Below are positions 13,788 to 21,158 of a DNA stretch of 33,684 nucleotides, piece after piece. The notes below the pieces were generated by a model. That model was not told the origin of the DNA. It saw nothing but the letters and a program-made list of their open reading frames with translations, and ran no database searches. The translations under genes were made by a program, and so were the position numbers. The stretch covers positions 7,501-41,184 of the forward strand of contig NZ_JANIBC010000013.1 in NCBI RefSeq assembly GCF_024505085.1, in the 5' to 3' direction. Every line of letters begins with the position of its first letter. Position 1 is the first letter of the stretch. This stretch comes from Parvularcula maris (GTDB lineage: Bacteria; Pseudomonadota; Alphaproteobacteria; Caulobacterales; Parvularculaceae).

Positions 13788-15251
13788 TCAATGCGTAGGG
13801 GCTACTAGGTTCTTCAGGACGCTGGCAATGAGAGGCGGCAGGGCTTCGGCTTCCAGGCCCGGCCCCTGGCCACTGGCGGCATCTGCATGGATGTAGGCGC
13901 CCGCTGCCGCTGCTTCCGCGGCGGCCATACCTTGGGCGAGGAACCCAGCGATCAGACCCGCCAGCACGTCCCCAGCCCCTGCGGTGGCGAGGGCGGCGCT
14001 GCCATTGCTATTGACGAGCGGCAGCCCGTCCCCCGCGATGACCGTGGTGCTGCCCTTGAGAAGGACGACCGCCCCGGCCTTCTTCGCGGCCTTACAAGCA
14101 CGCTCGAGCTTGCTCCCCTCCATCTCGCCGAAGAGGCGGGAGAACTCCCCCTCGTGAGGGGTGAGGACGCAGTTCGGGTGCAGCTTTTCGAAGAGCTCGC
14201 CCGGTTTCTTCTCGAACAGGGTCAGCGCGTCGGCGTCGAGGACGCACGGGATCTCGGTCTCCAGAACGGCCAGGAGAGCTTCCTTCGCGGCATCGCCGTG
14301 CCCCATGCCGGGGCCGAAGACGCAGGCGCCGCCCCTTTTGTAGGTGAGGTCGGTCACGGAGTCCGGCCCGTGGAAGGGCGCCACCATCACTGCGTCGAAG
14401 CTTGCGGCGGCGAACTCGGCCGAGGAGAGCGGGGTGAGGTAGGTCACCGCCCCTGCCCCGGAGACCGCCGCCGCCCTCGCCGCCAGCCTGCCCGCCCCGC
14501 CCTTGAGGCCCGGACCGCCGAGCGCGGTCACGTGGCCCTTCTCGTATTTATGGGTGTCGCGCTTGGACGGTCTGAGAAGATGGCGCCAGAGGTCCGGATG
14601 GTTGTGCAGCGCGCCTGCATCGTCCTCCTCCGCCTCGATGCCGATATCGGCGAGGAAGACCTTGCCGCAGCGCTCCGGCCCGTGGCCCAGAAGATGACCC
14701 GGCTTGAGGCGGTGGAAAGTCACCGTCGCGTCGGCATAGGGAGCGGCGCCCCTGATCTCTCCCGTCTGCCCATCGAGACCGCTGGGCAGGTCGATGGCGA
14801 GGCAGGTCGCTTGGGACAGCTCCAGCCGCTCGATCAGCATCAGCGCCTCGCCCTCCAGGAGGCGGGATAGACCCGCGCCGAAAAGCGCGTCGATCACCAG
14901 CATGCCTGCGCGGGGAGAGAAGGTGCCGCTGGGCCTCACGCGAGAGAGCACGCCGAGACGGTCGGAGAGATCCTGGTTCTCGTCTAGGAGCACCACCTCC
15001 ACCGGCCAGCCCGCCTCGATCAGCATCTCCGCGACGCTGATCCCGTCCGCGCCGTTATGGCCGGGACCGCAGAGGATCACTGTCGGCTGCTTGGCGTAGC
15101 GGCTGCGCAGGACGCGGGTGATGGCCCGTGCCGCCCGGCGGATCAGCACGGCCCGCTCGGTGCCGCCCGCGATGGTGCGCTCATCGGCCGCCGCCATGGC
15201 CCCCGGCGTCACCAGCATATGGCGCCTGATCGCTGCCTCGTCGAAGGCCAT
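13788..15251 (-). CDS. nnr: Bifunctional NAD(P)HX epimerase/dehydratase
   Basis: 487 residues with two fused domains. The N-terminal YjeF_N epimerase (about 10-215) has GPGHNGADG and LFGAGLSRLLEG, AIDLPSGLDGQTGEI. The C-terminal ribokinase-like dehydratase (about 225-480) has VFGPGMGHGD, LDADALTLF, LTPHEGEFSRLFG and the GAGDVLAGLIAG phosphate loop. Together they repair hydrated NADH and NADPH, epimerising R to S and dehydrating S-NAD(P)HX with ADP. GGGAGGGG lies about 5 nt ahead of the ATG. It is divergent from dprA (147 bp apart). In other proteobacteria it is often beside glnB; that gene is not here. All expected motifs are present. Confidence 0.93.
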   Translation of the reverse strand: MAFDEAAIRRHMLVTPGAMAAADERTIAGGTERAVLIRRAARAITRVLRSRYAKQPTVILCGPGHNGADGISVAEMLIEAGWPVEVVLLDENQDLSDRLGVLSRVRPSGTFSPRAGMLVIDALFGAGLSRLLEGEALMLIERLELSQATCLAIDLPSGLDGQTGEIRGAAPYADATVTFHRLKPGHLLGHGPERCGKVFLADIGIEAEEDDAGALHNHPDLWRHLLRPSKRDTHKYEKGHVTALGGPGLKGGAGRLAARAAAVSGAGAVTYLTPLSSAEFAAASFDAVMVAPFHGPDSVTDLTYKRGGACVFGPGMGHGDAAKEALLAVLETEIPCVLDADALTLFEKKPGELFEKLHPNCVLTPHEGEFSRLFGEMEGSKLERACKAAKKAGAVVLLKGSTTVIAGDGLPLVNSNGSAALATAGAGDVLAGLIAGFLAQGMAAAEAAAAGAYIHADAASGQGPGLEAEALPPLIASVLKNLVAPTH

Positions 15252-15398
15252 CCGTTCCCCTCCCCGCCTGTCCTGTCTTGGGAAGCGGGTCTCAAACGAT
15301 GGGATTTAACGCAAAATCGGCGCCAGGCTCCTTTGATGCGCATCTAGGCTGCCGAGGGTGGTGGCGGAGACCGGCGGTCTCTGCTCAACCTCAGGCTT

Positions 15399-16511
15399 AT
15401 GGGCACCCCGATCACCACCGACGAGAAGCTGGCGCGGCTGCGCCTGATCCGCAGCCGGGGCATCGGCCCCCTCACCTTTGCGCAGCTTATGGCCAGGACG
15501 GGCTCGGCTCTCGCCGCCATCGAAGCGCTCCCCGAGATGATCCGGGCGGCGGGACGCAAGTCCATTCTGCTAGCGAGCCGCGAGAGCGCCGAGGCGGAGT
15601 GGGCGGCGGCGGCAAGGCTCGGCATCGAATTTCTCTTCCTAGGAGAGCCGGACTATCCGCAGCCGTTGAGCGCCATCGCCGATCCACCGCCGGTTCTTTC
15701 CGTCAGGGGACGTAGCGATGTTCCAAGTCGGCGCTGCGTCGCTATCGTCGGTGCACGGAAGGCGTCCGCGGCTGGTCTCACCCTCGCTAGGCGCTTCGCC
15801 GCCGAGCTGACCGAAGCCGGCTTCGTCGTGGTCTCCGGCCTCGCCAGAGGCATTGACGGCGCCGCACACCAGGGCGCGCTTCAGCGGGGAACCGTCGCGG
15901 TGCTCGCAGGCGGCGCGGACAGCATCTACCCGTCGGAGCATCAGAAACTCTACGGCGAAATCGCCGAGAGCGGCGCGATCCTTTCCGAGCAGCCTCTCGG
16001 CCTCACCGCCAAGGCGAGGGATTTTCCCAAGCGCAACCGTATCGTCAGTGGGCTGAGCGCCGGTGTCGTCATTATCGAGGCGGCGGAGCGGTCGGGAACA
16101 CTGATCACCGCGAGGCTCGCATCCGAGCAGGGGCGGGAGGTCTTCGCCGTACCCGGATCGCCGCTGGACGAGCGTAGCCGAGGCGCCAACGCGCTGATCC
16201 GCAACGGGGCGACCCTGGTCCAGGACACAGCCGATATCCTCGCGGAGTTGGAGCATGCTCGTTTGCCGGAGGCCGCGCCGTCGGGTTTCGCCGATGAGAA
16301 CGGCGAGCTGTCCGGGTCCGAGGAGAGTTTCGCCGAGGAGGTCCTGGGCCTTCTGGGCTATGTTCCGACCCACCGGGACGTCTTGATTCGCGAGACCGGC
16401 GCCCCTCCCGCGGCCGTCGCAGCGGCGCTTCTGGACCTCGTTCTCAGCGGCAAGGCGGAGGAGACCACCGGCGGAGGCTATGTCCGCTCGGCGGAGGCAG
16501 GCTCCAGGTAA
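15399..16511 (+). CDS. dprA: DNA processing protein DprA
   Basis: 370 residues. An N-terminal helical HhH/SAM-like part (RLIRSRGIGPLTFAQLM) leads to the Rossmann-like core with AIVGARKAS, VVSGLARGIDGAAHQGAL, GGADSIYPSEH, LSEQPLG, FPKRNRIVSGLSAGVVIIEA, GTLITARLA and FAVPGSP. A C-terminal DprA winged helix (about 305-362) closes the protein. DprA protects incoming single-stranded DNA and loads RecA during natural transformation. The ATG at 15399 has only a weak AGG ahead of it. The 3' end overlaps the convergent hydrolase by 34 bp. topA, the usual next gene, is absent. Confidence 0.94.
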   Translation: MGTPITTDEKLARLRLIRSRGIGPLTFAQLMARTGSALAAIEALPEMIRAAGRKSILLASRESAEAEWAAAARLGIEFLFLGEPDYPQPLSAIADPPPVLSVRGRSDVPSRRCVAIVGARKASAAGLTLARRFAAELTEAGFVVVSGLARGIDGAAHQGALQRGTVAVLAGGADSIYPSEHQKLYGEIAESGAILSEQPLGLTAKARDFPKRNRIVSGLSAGVVIIEAAERSGTLITARLASEQGREVFAVPGSPLDERSRGANALIRNGATLVQDTADILAELEHARLPEAAPSGFADENGELSGSEESFAEEVLGLLGYVPTHRDVLIRETGAPPAAVAAALLDLVLSGKAEETTGGGYVRSAEAGSR

Positions 16512-17422
16512 CGCTCCATATGCTGGTCGAAGGCGTCCCAGAACTGGTCTCGCAGCTCGTCCCGCTCCATCAGAATCTCGTGCTTCGCGCCCTCAATCTC
16601 CGTCAGGGTGATCAGCTCGGGGTGAGCTTTGGCGATCTCCTGGTGGTGGGTGCTGTCCACGACGCTGTCCTCGCTGGCGCTGACGATGGCCGTCGGCACA
16701 CGGAGCTGACCCAGCCCCTCACGGTCGAGCCAGCGCTGCTGGCGATGCAAGGCCCTCACCATGGCGGGGGTCTGGCGCGGCAGGCGTAGGTCGTCGGATG
16801 TCTCGAGCAGCCCCTTAAGGTAGCCGTGCCGTTTCTCATCCGAGGTGAACGAGTTGCCCTCGAACACCATGGCCTCGCCGCCCTCCTTGCTCAACGGCCG
16901 GTCCTGGAGACCGAGGCGGCAGAGAAGCCCCGCCGCCGCCCTCACGCCGAGGCGCTGCCAAACATGCGGAAAGATACGGGTAGCGGGCGCCGACAGCACC
17001 GCGCACTGGGCATTACCACCTGAGCAGAGATAGCTGAGCACGGTCAGACCGCCCATGGAGTGGCCGAGCAGGGTCAGGCGATCCGTACCCAGAAGACCGA
17101 CGGCATGGCGAAGGTCGCCCACATACTTAGCAAAATCGTCGATCCGCCCGCGCTGGTCCTCCGTACAAAGGCGCAAAGAGAGCCCCTGGCCACGCGGGTC
17201 GATACAGTGAACGGCGAAGTCCCGGTCGCGCAGGTCGAGAGCCACCTCGGCGTACTTCTCGGCGGGCTCGGTCCAGCCGGGCACCACAAGGCAGACCCCC
17301 CGTTCTCCCGAGCCGCCATAGTCGACCAGGCGGATGGTCGCGCCGTCGAAGCTCTCGAAATAGGACGCAGACGCCCCTTCCGGAAACGTCACCGAGGGCG
17401 CTGCGATCAGGCGCGCTTCCAT
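16478..17422 (-). CDS. Alpha/beta hydrolase (lysophospholipase/serine aminopeptidase S33 type)
   Basis: 314 residues with a full catalytic set: nucleophile S122 in LLGHSMGGL, an acid in SASEDSVVD near 255, and a His in GAKHEILME near 285. The oxyanion region is VPGWTEPAEKY, and IDPRGQGLS is typical of the PldB/monoacylglycerol-lipase group (Hydrolase_4). It has no signal peptide, so it acts in the cytosol or at the inner leaflet. It begins 4 nt after the SCP2-like gene, and the methyltransferase lipoprotein precedes that, so the three form an operon. The neighbour with a lipid-binding fold supports a lipid ester as substrate. Confidence 0.87.
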   Translation of the reverse strand: MEARLIAAPSVTFPEGASASYFESFDGATIRLVDYGGSGERGVCLVVPGWTEPAEKYAEVALDLRDRDFAVHCIDPRGQGLSLRLCTEDQRGRIDDFAKYVGDLRHAVGLLGTDRLTLLGHSMGGLTVLSYLCSGGNAQCAVLSAPATRIFPHVWQRLGVRAAAGLLCRLGLQDRPLSKEGGEAMVFEGNSFTSDEKRHGYLKGLLETSDDLRLPRQTPAMVRALHRQQRWLDREGLGQLRVPTAIVSASEDSVVDSTHHQEIAKAHPELITLTEIEGAKHEILMERDELRDQFWDAFDQHMERYLEPASAERT

Positions 17423-17426
17423 CTGC

Positions 17427-17747
17427 TCAAACCCCCGCTGCCGGTTCCAACCTGGCCATTACCGCCATGTCGCCGCTCACCTTGAGCTGCCCGGCGATGA
17501 TCGCCGTCTCGATCTTGCGCTGCGCCAGGAGCACCGAGCGCAGCACCTGCGCCTCGCCGCGCCAGAGGCAGAAGCTGGAGGTCACCTCGGGCGGCGCATC
17601 CTCGGAGACCTGGGGGGCGCCCTCCACCCGGCCGTCCACCCATAAGGAGAGCGGCTGGTCGGTGGCCTCGACCCTCAGCACACCGCCAAAGGGCGCGCGG
17701 AAGCTCTTCCTCGCGCCCTCTAGCATGGGGGCGAGATCGCTACTCAA
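17427..17747 (-). CDS. SCP2-like sterol/lipid-binding domain protein
   Basis: 106 residues if it starts at the TTG at 17747; GAGGA lies 8 nt upstream of that codon, inside the end of the methyltransferase gene, with an 8-bp overlap. The alternative ATG at 17726 would lose seven residues. The pattern is that of an SCP2 domain: a first helix, strands GGVLRVEA and PLSLWVDGR, SSFCLWRGEAQVLRSVLLAQ, and a final IIAGQLKVSGDMAVMARLEPA, where GQLKVSGD is the family hallmark. Such domains hold lipids or acyl-CoA in a tunnel. It is the middle gene of the methyltransferase-SCP2-hydrolase operon. Confidence 0.72.
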   Translation of the reverse strand: MSSDLAPMLEGARKSFRAPFGGVLRVEATDQPLSLWVDGRVEGAPQVSEDAPPEVTSSFCLWRGEAQVLRSVLLAQRKIETAIIAGQLKVSGDMAVMARLEPAAGV

Positions 17748-18681
17748 GCAGTGCGTCCTCGGGCTGTTCGGCGTCCTCGGGCTTGCGGAAGCGCAGGGTG
17801 AAGCGGTCGCTCTCGCCGATGGCTGCAAACTCCTCCGGGTCGAAACCTTCCGGCGCGGTGCCGTCGCGGCCCGTCTGGCGGGAGTTGGGCGGCAGGGTCC
17901 AGACGCCGAAGGGGTGCTCTGTGTCGTCCATCGGGTTGGCGTTGACCTCGCTTCCCTCCTCGAAGACGAAGCCCGCATCTTCAGCAAGCTGACGGACCGT
18001 CGAGACCTTGATGTAGCCCGACGACTGCTCGCGGGCGATGTCGGCGTCCTCGGGCAGGCGGTGGTCGACCACGCCGAGCGTGCCGCCGGGCTTCAGCGCC
18101 TCGTAGAAGGCCGCGAAGGCGTCGGGCGCCCAGCCGCCGCCCTGGAAGTTGTGCACGTTGCGGAAGGTCAGCACCGCATCGGCGGAGCCTGCGGGGGCGA
18201 TCTCCTGGTTGTTCTGGGACAGCACGGTCATCTCGACATCGCCGTAGTTCTCACTGCCCACGAAACGCTCTTCAAAGGCCGCGATGCTCTGAAGGAGTCG
18301 CTCGCTGCCGCCCTCCGGGTCGAACCCGGCGGCGTAGAGCTTGCCCTCGTCGGCGAGATAGGCGGCGAGGATCTCGGTGTACCAGCCGCCGCCCGGCCAG
18401 ATCTCGACCACCGTGTCCGTCGGCTCGATACCGAAGAACGCCAGTGTCTCCGCCGGGTTGCGGTACTCATCACGGGCCTTGTTCTCCACCGAGCGCATGT
18501 CCGAGGCGACGGCCTCTTCGAGGGCCGCATCGGTGTCGAGGGTCAGCGGCTCGACCGGACCGGCATCCTCCTCGTCGACCTCGCTGACGTCTTCGACGGG
18601 TTCGGGGGCGGTCGGGTCTTCGGCCTCGCTGCAGGCAGCCAGAAGCGGCAGGGCGGACATCAGAAGCAGTGAGCGTTTCAT
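17740..18681 (-). CDS. Lipoprotein with class I methyltransferase fold (COG4798 type)
   Basis: From the ATG at 18681 (GAGGA six nt ahead) the protein has 313 residues. The first 17 form a lipoprotein signal ending LLAAC (lipidated C17). An acidic Pro/Glu linker follows, then a SAM-methyltransferase-like domain: VVEIWPGGGWYTEILAAYL as motif I, GKLYAAGFDPEG, ADAVLTFRNVHNFQGG, FYEALKPGGTLGVVDHR. The tail has DRFTLRFRKP, typical of COG4798. An export signal on a SAM-dependent fold is odd, because SAM is not known to be supplied to the periplasm. The substrate is unknown. It is the first gene of a three-gene operon and is divergent from hsp20. Confidence 0.82.
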   Translation of the reverse strand: MKRSLLLMSALPLLAACSEAEDPTAPEPVEDVSEVDEEDAGPVEPLTLDTDAALEEAVASDMRSVENKARDEYRNPAETLAFFGIEPTDTVVEIWPGGGWYTEILAAYLADEGKLYAAGFDPEGGSERLLQSIAAFEERFVGSENYGDVEMTVLSQNNQEIAPAGSADAVLTFRNVHNFQGGGWAPDAFAAFYEALKPGGTLGVVDHRLPEDADIAREQSSGYIKVSTVRQLAEDAGFVFEEGSEVNANPMDDTEHPFGVWTLPPNSRQTGRDGTAPEGFDPEEFAAIGESDRFTLRFRKPEDAEQPEDALLE

Positions 18682-18770
18682 CGGGTATCCTCGCATGTGG
18701 TTCCCATCGCCCTCGATCTACCCCGGTCGTTTGTCCTGACAAGTCCGGGCTACAGAATCGGACAAAGGGT

Positions 18771-18800
18771 CTTGAACTCTCCAGTACTCGCGCCCAACTT
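18771..18800 (+). promoter_or_regulatory. Sigma-32 (RpoH)-type heat-shock promoter
   Basis: CTTGAAC (18771-18777), a 15-bp spacer and CCCAACTT (18793-18800) match the RpoH consensus CTTGAAA / CCCATNT closely. It lies about 70 nt before the hsp20 start and would begin transcription near 18808, at the head of the thermometer-like leader. Confidence 0.65.
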
Positions 18801-18807
18801 TCCTTCA

Positions 18808-18872
18808 CCGGACGCCATAACGGGTTCGGACGCCAGAGATGGCGAGAAGTTGTTGCTCATTTGGAGAATGAC
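18808..18872 (+). ncRNA. ROSE-like RNA thermometer in the hsp20 leader
   Basis: The leader ends in a hairpin that covers the ribosome binding site: GTTGTT-G-CTC (18849-18858), loop ATTTG, then GAG-AATGAC (18864-18872) directly against the ATG. The pairs are CUC with GAG, then a single bulged G, then UU with AA, G-U, U-G, U-A and G-C. The UUGCU motif with a bulged G opposite the Shine-Dalgarno is the mark of ROSE elements, which melt at heat-shock temperature. A second stem, CGCCAT with ATGGCG, lies upstream. Confidence 0.65.
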
Positions 18873-19343
18873 ATGAGAAGTTACGACATGACCCCCGTCT
18901 ACCGCAGCTCTGTAGGCTTCGACCGCCTGTTCAACGAGCTCTTCGACGGTCTTTCGAAAGCCGAGACCACCGGCTACCCTCCCTACAACATCGAAGTCGT
19001 GGACGAGAACGACTACCGCATCACGCTGGCGGTGGCGGGTTTCGCCGATGACGAGCTCGACATCGAGGTGACCGACCGTGCCCTGCGCGTGACCGGCTCC
19101 CGGTCGGGCGAAGAGGGTGAACGCAAATATCTCCACCAGGGCATCGCCGGACGCAGTTTCGAGCGCCGCTTCCAGCTCGCGCAGCACCTCCGGGTGACCG
19201 GCGCCAAGCTCGAGAACGGCCTGCTGCACATCGAGCTGCACCGCGAGGTCCCTGAGGCGATGAAGCCGCGCAAGATCGCCATCGGTTCCCCTGACACCGA
19301 AAGCGCCGCGCCCCGCGTCATCGCCAGCAACGACGCAGCGTAG
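18873..19343 (+). CDS. ibpA: Small heat shock protein Hsp20 (IbpA type)
   Basis: 156 residues: an N-terminal arm with VGFDRLFNELFDGL (typical of IbpA/class A Hsp20), an alpha-crystallin domain (about 36-125) with YNIEVVDENDYRITLAVAGF, ELDIEV, GIAGRSFERRFQLAQHLRV, AKLENGLLHIEL, and a C-terminal tail with the PRKIAI anchor (I-x-I). It binds unfolding proteins in large oligomers and hands them to DnaK/ClpB. The start is set by GGAGA six nt upstream; an open frame reaches back to 18669 but would include the promoter. A sigma-32-type promoter and a ROSE-like leader predict double heat control. A strong terminator follows. Confidence 0.93.
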   Translation: MRSYDMTPVYRSSVGFDRLFNELFDGLSKAETTGYPPYNIEVVDENDYRITLAVAGFADDELDIEVTDRALRVTGSRSGEEGERKYLHQGIAGRSFERRFQLAQHLRVTGAKLENGLLHIELHREVPEAMKPRKIAIGSPDTESAAPRVIASNDAA

Positions 19344-19376
19344 TCCCTCTCCCTCCCTACGCTGAGTGTTGCGAAC

Positions 19377-19407
19377 CCAGGAGGCCGGAAGGCCTCCTGG
19401 TGTTTTG
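19377..19407 (+). terminator. Terminator of hsp20
   Basis: CCAGGAGGCC-GGAA-GGCCTCCTGG is a perfect 10-bp stem with a GGAA loop, followed by TGTTTTG. It is 34 nt after the hsp20 stop. Confidence 0.88.
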
Positions 19408-19414
19408 CTCTATT

Positions 19415-19501
19415 TATCTCACGGCGCGCGGCGCCTCCGATGGGGCGAGCCAGTGGGATCGGGCACCCGGTCGGGTGCCTTCCCGTTCCGCCGCCGAGCT
19501 T
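19415..19501 (+). repeat. 87-bp structured repeat, copy B
   Basis: Same length and ends as copy A (13381-13467, opposite strand). The inner hairpin GGCACCC-GGTC-GGGTGCC keeps its pairing although its closing pair and loop differ from copy A. It begins 7 nt after the hsp20 terminator. The stretch 19408-19680 has no gene; besides this copy it holds another structured unit (19540-19581) and a CACCACGG/CCGTGGTG hairpin (19624-19645). Confidence 0.8.
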
Positions 19502-19539
19502 AGAAGGGTTCTTAGAAGGAGAGGCAGGTCTCCTCAGAA

Positions 19540-19581
19540 CGCTTTCCCACGGCGGAGGCGTAGCCGGAGACCGTGGGACCC
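19540..19581 (+). repeat. CCCACGG/CCGTGGG structured repeat
   Basis: Reads CGCTTTCCCACGG, an inner part with CGGAGGC and GCCGGAG, then CCGTGGGACCC. It is the third unit of the family seen as a facing pair at 11114-11227. Confidence 0.75.
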
Positions 19582-19680
19582 ATCACCTGACGCTAAAACA
19601 AGAACCTGACAATGGGAGATCGGCACCACGGTCTACGCCGTGGTGAACGATAGAAGGAGGGCAGTGCGTTATAGCCTACC

Positions 19681-20619
19681 CTACCGGTGCTCCGCCATAT
19701 AGGCGATCTCGCTCATCAGCCGCTCCCTGACCCAGCGGTGCTGAGGGTCGTGGGTCCAGTTGGGGTGCCAGCCGATGAACATGGTGAAGGAGGGCAGCTT
19801 CACGGGGCAGTCCACCACGCGGTAGTCATCCGCCCTTGGATCGAACAGGCTGGCGGGGCCTGTGAGGATGCAGTCCGAGTTCATCATGATCTCGCGCGCC
19901 AGGAGGAACGTCTCGGTACGGAAGGCGATCCTGCGGCTGAGCCCAGCGTTCTTGAGCGCCAGGTCGGCCACACCGACATCGAGGCCCTCCGGGTTGATGA
20001 GGATGTGCTCGGCAGCGATGTAGCCCTCCGTGTCGATCCCGTTCTCCAGCCGGTGGCCGCGCCGGACGGCGGTGGCGTAGCGCTCCTCGAAGAGAGGCCT
20101 GCGGACGAACTCGTCAATATTCACACCGGGGGGGAGCTGCAGCATCTTCGGCTCAGGCAGCATGATCGCGTCGATCTTGCCCGCGATGAGGTCCTGGGCC
20201 TGGGGTACGGCGGGCTGGAGGATGTCGAGTTCCAAGAAGGGGGCGTCGGGCTGAACCACTTTCTGCCAGGCACGCACCACCACCGCGCCGACGCTATCGA
20301 TGGCGGCGATCCTGAACTTGCCCTTCTGCTGGGAGGGTTCGAACTTCTCTTCCTCCAGAAGAAGGTCGCGCATCTTGTCGACGATCTCGGCGACTCGCGG
20401 CTGAAGCCCCTCGGCCCTTTTGGTGGCGAGCATGGTCCGGCCTGACTTGATGAGTAGCGGATCGCCGAGGAGATCGCGCAACCGGCCGAGCGCATGGCTT
20501 ACCGTGGGCTGCGACACATCGAGCCGGGCGGCGGCCCTCGTGACCGATTGCTCCGTCAGGAGCCAGTGGAGGGTCACGATCAGGTTCAAATCGAGGTCTT
20601 CGAGGCGGGTTCTAGTCAT
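19681..20619 (-). CDS. LysR-family transcriptional regulator
   Basis: 312 residues. The N-terminal winged helix is clear (residues 7-66: DLNLIVTLHWLLTEQSVTRA, ARLDVSQPTVSHALGRLRDLLGDPLLIK). A periplasmic-binding-like effector domain follows (about 95-305). The N-terminal wording (DLNLI, HWLLTEQSVTRAA) resembles the NodD/NahR branch, which senses aromatic or flavonoid-like compounds, but the ligand here is unknown. LysR proteins often control the gene read divergently from them; here that is a small secreted protein 94 bp away. Two direct copies of GTCATGCA in the gap could be part of its site. Confidence 0.9.
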   Translation of the reverse strand: MTRTRLEDLDLNLIVTLHWLLTEQSVTRAAARLDVSQPTVSHALGRLRDLLGDPLLIKSGRTMLATKRAEGLQPRVAEIVDKMRDLLLEEEKFEPSQQKGKFRIAAIDSVGAVVVRAWQKVVQPDAPFLELDILQPAVPQAQDLIAGKIDAIMLPEPKMLQLPPGVNIDEFVRRPLFEERYATAVRRGHRLENGIDTEGYIAAEHILINPEGLDVGVADLALKNAGLSRRIAFRTETFLLAREIMMNSDCILTGPASLFDPRADDYRVVDCPVKLPSFTMFIGWHPNWTHDPQHRWVRERLMSEIAYMAEHR

Positions 20620-20653
20620 GCACGCATTCTATAACGGATGTGGCCGTCATGCA
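20615..20653. promoter_or_regulatory. Direct GTCATGCA repeats in the LysR divergent region
   Basis: GTCATGCA occurs at 20615-20622 (over the LysR start codon) and at 20646-20653. The copies are 31 bp apart, about three helical turns, on the same face of the DNA. This could be a regulator site. It was not tested against a consensus. Confidence 0.3.
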
Positions 20654-20654
20654 T

Positions 20655-20683
20655 TTGATTTTATCATGACAAGAGCCTAACTC
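20655..20683 (+). promoter_or_regulatory. Candidate promoter of the 94-residue secreted protein
   Basis: TTGATT (20655-20660) and TAACTC (20678-20683) are 17 bp apart, about 30 nt before the ATG at 20714. The segment is clearly AT-rich for this genome. A GTCATGCA copy ends just before the first box. Confidence 0.4.
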
Positions 20684-20713
20684 TGCTGCAACGCACAAAC
20701 TACGGAGGCTATC

Positions 20714-20998
20714 ATGGCTCTTAACGGCAAGATCGTCGCAACAACGCTGGGCGTCGCAGCCCTTTTCGGCACCGCAAACGCTTTTAGCATTAATGACGAC
20801 ATGAGAAGCTGCAAGGCAGCGATCGACGAGGCCGGCCTGTTCGGCGACGCCGAGTACAATCTCGACCTCGTCAAGGACTACGGCAAGCGCAACCGCGTCG
20901 TGACCCTCGAGGCCCGCATCGTCGGCCAGGAGAACCAGATCGTCGAGTGCCGCATGAGCCGCTCGACCGTCAAAGAGGTCGTCATCGTCGCTGAGTAA
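20714..20998 (+). CDS. Small secreted protein of unknown function
   Basis: 94 residues with a classical signal peptide (GKIVATTLGVAALFGTANA, cut after residue 23). The mature part of about 71 residues starts FSINDDMRSCKAAIDEAG and ends in alternating strands (VVTLEARIVGQ, IVECRMSRSTVKEVVIVAE). Two Cys (C34 and C79) could form a disulphide in the periplasm. I do not recognise the family. GGAGG six nt before the ATG predicts good translation. A strong terminator follows, so it is a single-gene unit read divergently from the LysR regulator. Product type: exported, soluble, alpha/beta. Confidence 0.75.
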   Translation: MALNGKIVATTLGVAALFGTANAFSINDDMRSCKAAIDEAGLFGDAEYNLDLVKDYGKRNRVVTLEARIVGQENQIVECRMSRSTVKEVVIVAE

Positions 20999-21060
20999 GC
21001 GCTCGCCTCACCCTTCGGGACGCATCGGGAATGCACCGCCCGTCAGCCGTCTTCCCTGAA

Positions 21061-21099
21061 GCGCCGTCGCGGCCCTCCCCCGCGGCGGCGTTTTCTTTT
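21061..21099 (+). terminator. Intrinsic terminator after the small secreted protein
   Basis: CGCCGTCGCG pairs with CGCGGCGGCG (one G-T pair) around a C-rich loop, followed by TTTTCTTTT. Confidence 0.88.
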
Positions 21100-21158
21100 G
21101 AGGTGAACTCCGCCATAGGGAGGCGTCCGGGCGGGGTCGCCCGCAGAAGGTGACACCC

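Noticed and set aside
18669-18872. N-terminal extension of Hsp20
   Set aside because: It would include the sigma-32-type promoter and the thermometer leader.
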